Shown one piece after another: positions 58,146 through 64,000 of a DNA stretch of 64,000 nt (positions are counted from its first letter, which is position 1; each line of letters starts with the position of its first letter). The position numbers and the translations under genes were made by a program. The stretch covers positions 884,805-948,804 of the forward strand of contig MU278354.1 in assembly GCA_022385755.1 (NCBI GenBank). The letters are read 5' to 3'. The notes beneath the pieces were generated by a model. That model was not told the DNA's origin and made no database searches. It worked only from the letters and a program-made list of their open reading frames with translations. The DNA is from Trametopsis cervina. Taxonomy: Eukaryota > Basidiomycota > Agaricomycetes > Polyporales > Irpicaceae.

Positions 58146-59189
58146 TGAACCATGTACAACGCAACCCTCTTATTCCCCTACTCTCCACTCTGGATATCCT
58201 GTTTGTGTCTGTCTGGTTTTTCTTGGTGTTTGTTATAGTATTCTTTATTCTGCTTGCATGCTTCCTCAACGCTCTATGTTCTATGATACCAGGCTATCCT
58301 CTTTCGTGTCAAAAAATATCCTCTTTCAGCCTCTGACGGCAAGATGTGGGCGTGATATACTGAGCCACTGTAAATAAGTGATGTTGCCACACACAGGTTC
58401 TTACAGTTGCCAACCATCAATGTGCTGCGCATTCTCATCATGGGGCCGACGTCTGTCGATGACTTGCTGTTCATCGTCGGACCATTCAGCAGGAACTGTA
58501 CTTCAGGACTGCTGAATAGAGGGAAGCATCAGCACAACATTCCGTAGTGATGTACAATCACTATCGGAAATTTCGGGTATAGTGGAGACTATTTTGAGCC
58601 CTGCTCAGAAAGAATCAAGGACACACGACGGTTTCGAACATATTTTTCGAGAAGTCCTCGCTCAAATGAATCGTGCTGATCCTGCTGCGAGAAAGAATAC
58701 GTTAGCACATTTGCAACTGTAGCGGACTTAAGTGGCACGCCTCTTAGAAATGGTTGCCGTTGTGGGGTTTTGCCCAAGAGAATGACACTATCCGCGTGCG
58801 CGTGAGGTCTCGGTGATTCTGTTGCGGTGTGTGTAGCGGAATGCCATCAAATGACAACGACGGAATTTCTTCATGGATGAGCAGGAAGTATGACGTGCAA
58901 CGTTTCTATTGCGCAGACCGAGAATGCCGACAAGGCCGTTCCTGCTCAATTTGAAGCAGACCACCTGTCGGTTAGCTCATATTCGTGAAGCCGATCGCGA
59001 GTGTCCACAGTACAACCGACTACTCCAAGAACAAGGACCACCCATGAGCAGAGGAGAGTTTATTCACACAAATAGCATTGATCGCTACAATCCGTTGCGG
59101 AAGGAACAGTACAGGTTCTATCTATTGCAAGAATGAGAAATGAATACGCCCATGGCAAAATAGGTCGCTTACCAACAATACAGATATTG
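58146..59189. other. Convergent 3' region without a supported gene
   Basis: 1.04 kb between the stop codons of the four-Trp protein gene (+) and SRP68 (-). A T-rich stretch follows the first gene (58190-58330), fitting its 3' UTR. A 75-codon ORF at 58909-59136 has no recognisable features. Confidence 0.45.
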
Positions 59190-61437
59190 TTACTTTCGAC
59201 CCCACCAACCGCCGAGCAGGCTGCTCAAGCCACCCTTTCCAGCGGCGGCCGAGGGTTCGGGGGTCATAGGACGCTCAATTTCTGCTGCCTTGGCGCGAGA
59301 AGTAACATTCTTCGCTGGCTCTGCTAACGAAGCATCGCTGGTAGCCCGCTGAGGCTGTGGCGATACGATGTTGGGGGCGCGGACCACTTGCTTGCCAGCG
59401 CGCTCTTGTAGACGTTCCATATTGAGCTCCACGTAGTTGAGTGCAATATCGAAGAAGAGCGGTTTCTTCGCAGCTTGCTTGTCCACTTCGCCACCGTTGT
59501 ATGTGAACCAGTCTTTCTTGCACTTCAGGCTTTCTTCGTTCAGTTCCTCTTCTAGCGACGAGACTGACTCGGAGGATAGGCTATAGAACGGCTGTGCAGA
59601 AGTGGTGATAGGGTCTTCTTCTGTAGATGGGAGGAGGCTCTGCGCTGAACGAGCCTCGCGAATGTGTATGGCTGCGTGTTGCATGAGCGATAGCGCCTCT
59701 CCATATTTCTTCACGACGGAGTATGACCGTGCAAGGTACCGACATCTGTAAATCGAAATAATTAGTCAATAGTCCTTCTGACGGTGACATCGATAAAGGG
59801 GGAAATAGGACTGTCTGCTACCAACTTCAGGCCCACAATCCGGCCATAGGCATCACGGAGAGGAAATGGGACCGAAATACTAACCTTCGAGCTTTCGAGT
59901 ACGAAATTCGTGCATCCACCGCTGTAGCCAAGTCAGGACTATCATCGACGATAGAGAGTGTCCGCATCTGAGTCAAACTCTGTATTATCGTGTCCAAAAG
60001 TTTCACAACTGCCGGGAACACTCGTGCGTCAACATGCTCCTTCACCGGTTTCGGCTTGGAGGGGCCACCTGCGCCTTCCTTCTTCGTGTGCGTTGACGTT
60101 TGCGACTGGTGGAGGAGGGTCGATATCAACAGCAAGTCACGCTGAATGCGACGCGCTAGTAACTGGTACACCACGAATGCGTGCACAAACTGTAGATCGC
60201 GCGTTCCAGTAGGTGCAGCTGTGGAGCTAGAGCTTAACTGATTGCAACGTCAGTCATGACATAGACTTGCGCCCATAGTTATCAGCCTTACCTGTTGAGC
60301 CTCCACCAGTTTACGGGCAACGCCCTCAGCATCACTGAGAGCCAGAAGAATGGCATCATAGGCAGCGACCCCTCGTTTCGACCTAGTTCCCTTTCCGACA
60401 TTCCCTTTCTTCTTTACCTCCGTGTCGGCACTGACTACATTTTCCTTCTCTTGTGCGCCGTCGTTTAGCTTCTCCTCAGCTTCCTGGACTTTCAAAAGGA
60501 CATCCACAAGTTCCGGGTTCCGCACGGGCACAGGCTCATCCTCCCATACGAGAGGCTTCAGCTTCTTCCTCTCTGTCGCTGCCCCGCCAGCACCTTCCTT
60601 CGCTAGCTTCTGGACAAGCTTATCGTAGCCTTCAACAATCTCGCTCTTGTGCGCGGATGCTGACTCCGCAACAATGGCATCTACGTCGTACGCCTTGCTG
60701 TTCCCAAGCTGATGCGCACAGTGACGAATTTCTGGGCCGATCTCATCAATAAATGCGGTCGCGAGAGCCTGATCCCGGCTGGTAGTGGCATGTGCGGCGA
60801 GCTCATCGAGCAGACTGCGAGCAACGCTCAGCTGAACGAGAGCGTCTTCTAGGTCGTATCGGTTGCTGAGGTTTCTGCCATTGAGAATAAGGGTGTAGAC
60901 TGTGGCCTGGATGAGCCCTCCTGCAGAAAGTCGACCGGCCGCGTGCAAAGCCTGGCTGTGCGAGAGAAGCTGTGTTGCCCAGTTGACTGCCCGACGGAAA
61001 CGCGATGTAGCGTTCCTTCTAATCGCAGATGCTTTGTCTTTGTTTGCTGGCAGCGTCGCGAGATGGGAAAGCTGACGCGAGTACACCCAGGCACGCTCCG
61101 CCTCGAAGAGTAGAAGTTGCAGGCTGGAGGGCAAGCTCGAGGGGTGCACAGAGTACTAGACGGTTGTAAGACTCACTGGCCGTCTTTAATGTTCTCCAAC
61201 TTTACTGGCGGCAGCTTTTTGAATTCACGCCCCTTTCCGTATGTCATTTTCAGGGAAGAACGAAGGCGATGCGTCCTGTTCGCGCAGTGCTTCCTGTAGC
61301 GTTCGTAGTCATTGTAACGCAAGCCATACGCATTACGCTGTTCATTTGCAAGCTGCAAAGCTATACATCGCGTTCAGTTGTTAATTCTTCCGTCATGACT
61401 GTGTCCGACCTTGAAATGAAAGTAGATTATCTGCCAT
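59190..61437 (-). CDS. SRP68: Signal recognition particle subunit SRP68
   Basis: SRP68 binds SRP RNA together with SRP72 and is part of the S-domain that takes ribosome-nascent-chain complexes to the ER. Exons from the right: 61410-61437, 61177-61360, 60292-61123, 59885-60237, 59190-59745; 650 residues. The spliced N-terminus MADNLLSFQALQLANEQRNA leads into YGLRYNDYERYRKHCANRTH, RLRSSLKMTYGKGREFKKL and LLLFEAERAWVYSRQL, the RNA-binding TPR-like domain. Then come RDLQFVHAFVVYQLLARRIQ, and the C-terminal SRP72-binding region ending SLLGGWWGRK. The 28-base first exon was placed by splice logic (donor GTCGGA, acceptor TATAG). A basic, disordered patch (KKKGNVGKGTRSKRG) lies at ~335-350. Confidence 0.95.
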
Positions 61438-61711
61438 CTGATATTTCACAGACTACCAATTGTCTTAGGGTTTTCCTGATCGCTCTCTGCTACCTTCTCC
61501 AATGTAGCGCGATGTACTCGGAGGAAAGAACGAGAGGCTTGCGGATTGCTCTCGTGAATGATGGAAAGAAGCAGAAGGTACGCGGTGTTTGCCAGGCTCA
61601 GGACACGACCTACAACGGGCGCTTGGATCTGAGTAAGTACATTGCTCATCACTAACCTATATCAGTGCTCCTTGCCCTCATCTTTCATTCTCCCTATTCA
61701 TCGTTGCTATT
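61438..61711. promoter_or_regulatory. Shared promoter between SRP68 and GET3
   Basis: 274 bases between the divergent start codons of two ER-targeting genes. No TATA box is obvious; the GET3-proximal third is CT-rich. An ORF crossing it on the + strand is incidental. Confidence 0.6.
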
Positions 61712-63027
61712 ATGGCTGAGAATCTTGAACCAACGCTCCAGAATGTGTTGGACCAAACGTCCCTGAAGTGGATCTTTTGCGGCAAGTCGTCCACGATACA
61801 CAACAATATCAGTACGCGCAACTGAATTCTTCATTCGTGCAGGTGGAAAGGGTGGCGTCGGTGTGTAGTTTGCGTACCTGAACTATGCGCCAAATCCTGA
61901 CGTAGTACCAATAGGCAAGACCACGACGTCTTGCTCTCTAGCCATACAGCTCGCAAGCTGTCGCGAATCTGTTCTACTCATCGTACGCGTGCCTCCCCAC
62001 TCCACGGATAGCGCTGGTTAACCATGAAACACAGTCGACTGATCCTGCGCACAACCTGTCCGACGCATTTGGGCAAAAGTTCTCCAAAGATGCCACGAAG
62101 GTCAACGGGTTCGACAACCTTTACGCAATGGAAATCGACCCGACCAGTGCTATTCAGGAAATGGTAGAAAACTGTGAGGATCTTCGCGCTTGCCAAACTC
62201 TGTCCATTTCTCATGGATGCTGCGACACGCAGCCGATACGAACGGCATGATGGGAAGCATGATGCAAGACCTCGCGTTTGCAATTCCCGGTGTGGACGAG
62301 GCTATGAGCTTCGCAGAAATCATGAAGTAAGTTTTTAGCCAGCTACTCAGGGAAATGTGTCGTTGAAACGCGTTGTTCAGGCATGTCAAGTCAATGGAGT
62401 ACTCCGTAATCGTGTTTGATACTGCGCCGACTGGACACACCCTCCGTTTCCTTTCCTTCCCGACCGTGCTTGAGAAAGCTCTCGGCAAACTGAGTACTCT
62501 AAGCGGACGTATTGGCCCCATGCTGAACCAGATGACCTCCCTCATGGGTGGCCAGGCTGATCAAACTGAGGACATGTTCGCTAAGCTCGAGTCCATGCGG
62601 GCGGTTATCACTGAAGTCAACACTCAGTTCAAAGACCCGGAGAAGACGACGTTCGTTTGTGTCTGCATTTCCGAGTTCCTGTCGCTCTACGAGACAGAAC
62701 GTCTCGTCCAGGAATTGACCACGTACGAGATTGATACGCACAATATCGTCGTCAACCAGCTACTCTTCCCAAAGAAAGGTATGCACCCGACGATAACACG
62801 AGTTGATGAACCGCACATTCTGATCATTTAATCTGATAGACTCAAATTGCGAGCACTGCCGAGTCCGAAACGCCATGCAGCAGAAGTATCTCAACGAGGC
62901 GCACGAACTTTACGACGAATTCTTCCACATAATCCAGCTTCCTCTTCTCACGGAGGAGGTTCGCGGGCCTCAGAAACTGAAGGAGTTTAGCAAAATGCTT
63001 GTTCAGCCGTTCATTCCAGAACCGTAG
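61712..63027 (+). CDS. GET3: GET3/ASNA1 ATPase for tail-anchored protein insertion
   Basis: Cytosolic dimeric ATPase that carries tail-anchored membrane proteins to the Get1/Get2 receptor of the ER. Exons 61712-61781, 61843-61860 (18 bases), 61915-61982, 62035-62173, 62233-62326, 62381-62778, 62840-63027; 324 residues. The P-loop GKGGVGKT (25-32) is split over three exons. The first intron (61782-61842) begins GCAAGT and is a GC-AG intron. Switch I reads [12 protein letters not shown], switch [15 protein letters not shown]; the client-binding region includes [20 protein letters not shown]; the zinc-binding CxxC is Cys266/Cys269 (CEHC). The start is the first ATG, and the N-terminus [20 protein letters not shown] is family-typical. 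Confidence 0.96.
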
Positions 63028-63779
63028 ATCTTCGTTTTGTGGACATTTCGCACGTCAAGTTACTGCTGTTCGGGGTACACGCTTTTTTAATGAAACTGTC
63101 GTTGGAACGGAGCCTATTGAGATTCTGCAAGATCCCGACGCCCTCCTCAGCCCTGAACATGCCGCCACAGCGTGATTTGTTAGATGCTGCCTTTCTCATG
63201 AAAGCCTTGTGGGCTCGTGGATCAAGTAACGGACGCCACCATCTCACTTGCGTCTGCGCCACCCCTTCTCCCGTCAGATATGACGATACTAGTCGGATAT
63301 AAAGCCGCGATGTATGCTTACTCGCCCCGATACTTGTAGGAAGTTGACACTTCCTATGCCTTTAAATGAAAGCCTCGCGGCAGCAGCTGGGATGACTTCA
63401 CAGCCCTCACCTCGTAAAGCGAATCTTCCGCGATTCATACCGTGGAAATGTCCGATAAATGCAAGATGTCCCACATAAATAGCGCGCTATGAGAGGCTGA
63501 AACGAAACCTCCCTTGAAGCCTGCTGTTCCTTCAACCTGAGCAGTGGGCGTTCCGAAACCGGGTTAGACAATCCACTTTGATGCGCCTCCACGTGGCCGA
63601 GGACGCTTGCTACAGTCTCACACACCAACCTTTGTCCTCAGCCTGCTCTCACAACTTTCGAGCTGTGTTGTAGAGGTATCATCTGTCTTTTGCGCGTAGC
63701 TGCGATCCCCTCTACGCTCATCAGCTTCAGAGCTCAACAAATTCCATTCTAACACTGGTCGTTTCTCCATGCATCGGTC
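63028..63779. promoter_or_regulatory. Intergenic region between GET3 and the right-edge gene
   Basis: 752 bases. A CACGTG palindrome at 63590-63595 lies about 185 bases before the next start codon, and CT-rich DNA (63690-63780) leads into that ATG. No gene is seen. Confidence 0.5.
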
Positions 63780-64000
63780 ATGACAGCCACTCCCTCCGCC
63801 TCCCTACATGTCCAGACACCAAAACTCGGCGATATCAAACCGTCCGCAATACTTCCCCCTTCTCCTCTTACACCTGGAAGTCAAATTTCCACGATGTCCT
63901 TCTCACTGAGGCCAGAGGACAGCAACCATCAGCAGAGTGAGGCGTCTGGCTCAGCTGCGTTCGTTGAAGACGAAGAAGAAGACGATCATATTATCGACAT
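63780..64000 (+). CDS. Start of an unidentified gene, cut by the window edge
   Basis: An ATG at 63780 opens a frame that stays open to the end of the window (73 complete codons). It follows a CT-rich leader typical of fungal starts. The translated part is Ser/Pro-rich and disordered (ILPPSPLTPGSQISTMSF), ending in an acidic block (EDEEEDDHIID). This is a common kind of N-terminus of regulatory proteins, but too little is present for a family. Confidence 0.55.
   Translation, partial: MTATPSASLHVQTPKLGDIKPSAILPPSPLTPGSQISTMSFSLRPEDSNHQQSEASGSAAFVEDEEEDDHIID

Noticed and set aside
61269..61655. 128-codon + strand frame crossing SRP68 exons 1-2 and the SRP68/GET3 promoter
   Set aside because: It overlaps two well-supported SRP68 exons on the opposite strand and shows no family features.

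Overview
The window is nuclear DNA of a filamentous basidiomycete, most likely an agaricomycete (mushroom-forming) fungus. Nearly all genes are cut by many short introns of about 48-65 bases with GT-AG ends and CTNAY-type branch points. The gene set is typical of that group: a copper-fist regulator, a secreted Ala/Gly-rich protein of a mushroom-type family, a PhyH-type dioxygenase, and core eukaryotic housekeeping genes. There is no sign of bacterial or organellar DNA, CRISPR, insertion sequences or an intact transposon. I saw no tRNA or rRNA gene. Exon coordinates are hand-built from splice sites and frame continuity; almost every model closes in frame from ATG to stop.

Layout. 0-12 kb: a truncated allantoate-permease-type transporter (-), a copper-fist transcription factor (+), the pre-rRNA processing RNA-binding protein MRD1 (-), a candidate meiotic MEI4/Rec24-like protein (+) and a flavin amine oxidase (-). 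12-27 kb: nucleoporin NIC96 (+), Ku80 (-), the SWI/SNF-RSC ATPase STH1/SNF2 (+) and a fatty-aldehyde-type ALDH (+). 27-32 kb: the corepressor CYC8/SSN6 (-). 32.4-44.4 kb: a gene-poor stretch with one tiny SERF gene (+) near 40.5 kb. 44-51 kb: nuclear-envelope protein BRL1/BRR6 (-), mitochondrial ClpP (+), an intronless 515-residue protein with a chymotrypsin-type catalytic triad (+), and a PhyH-type dioxygenase (+). 51-64 kb: a secreted Ala-rich protein (-), a SAP30-like Sin3-binding protein (-), chorismate synthase (+), an unknown protein ending in a four-tryptophan tail (+), SRP68 (-), GET3 (+), and the first 221 bases of another gene at the right edge.

Functional links are local. Several head-to-head pairs share short promoters: MRD1/MEI4-like, KU80/STH1, BRL1/CLPP, SAP30/ARO2 and SRP68/GET3. 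The last pair joins the two main routes that deliver proteins to the ER. Many start codons have a CACGTG palindrome roughly 150-190 bases upstream. The most unusual points are the intronless triad protein, the MEI4-like gene, 3-nt and 6-nt exons in the copper-fist and ClpP genes, two GC-AG introns, and a gene-poor 7.8 kb stretch dense in TACTGTA/TACAGTA heptamers.
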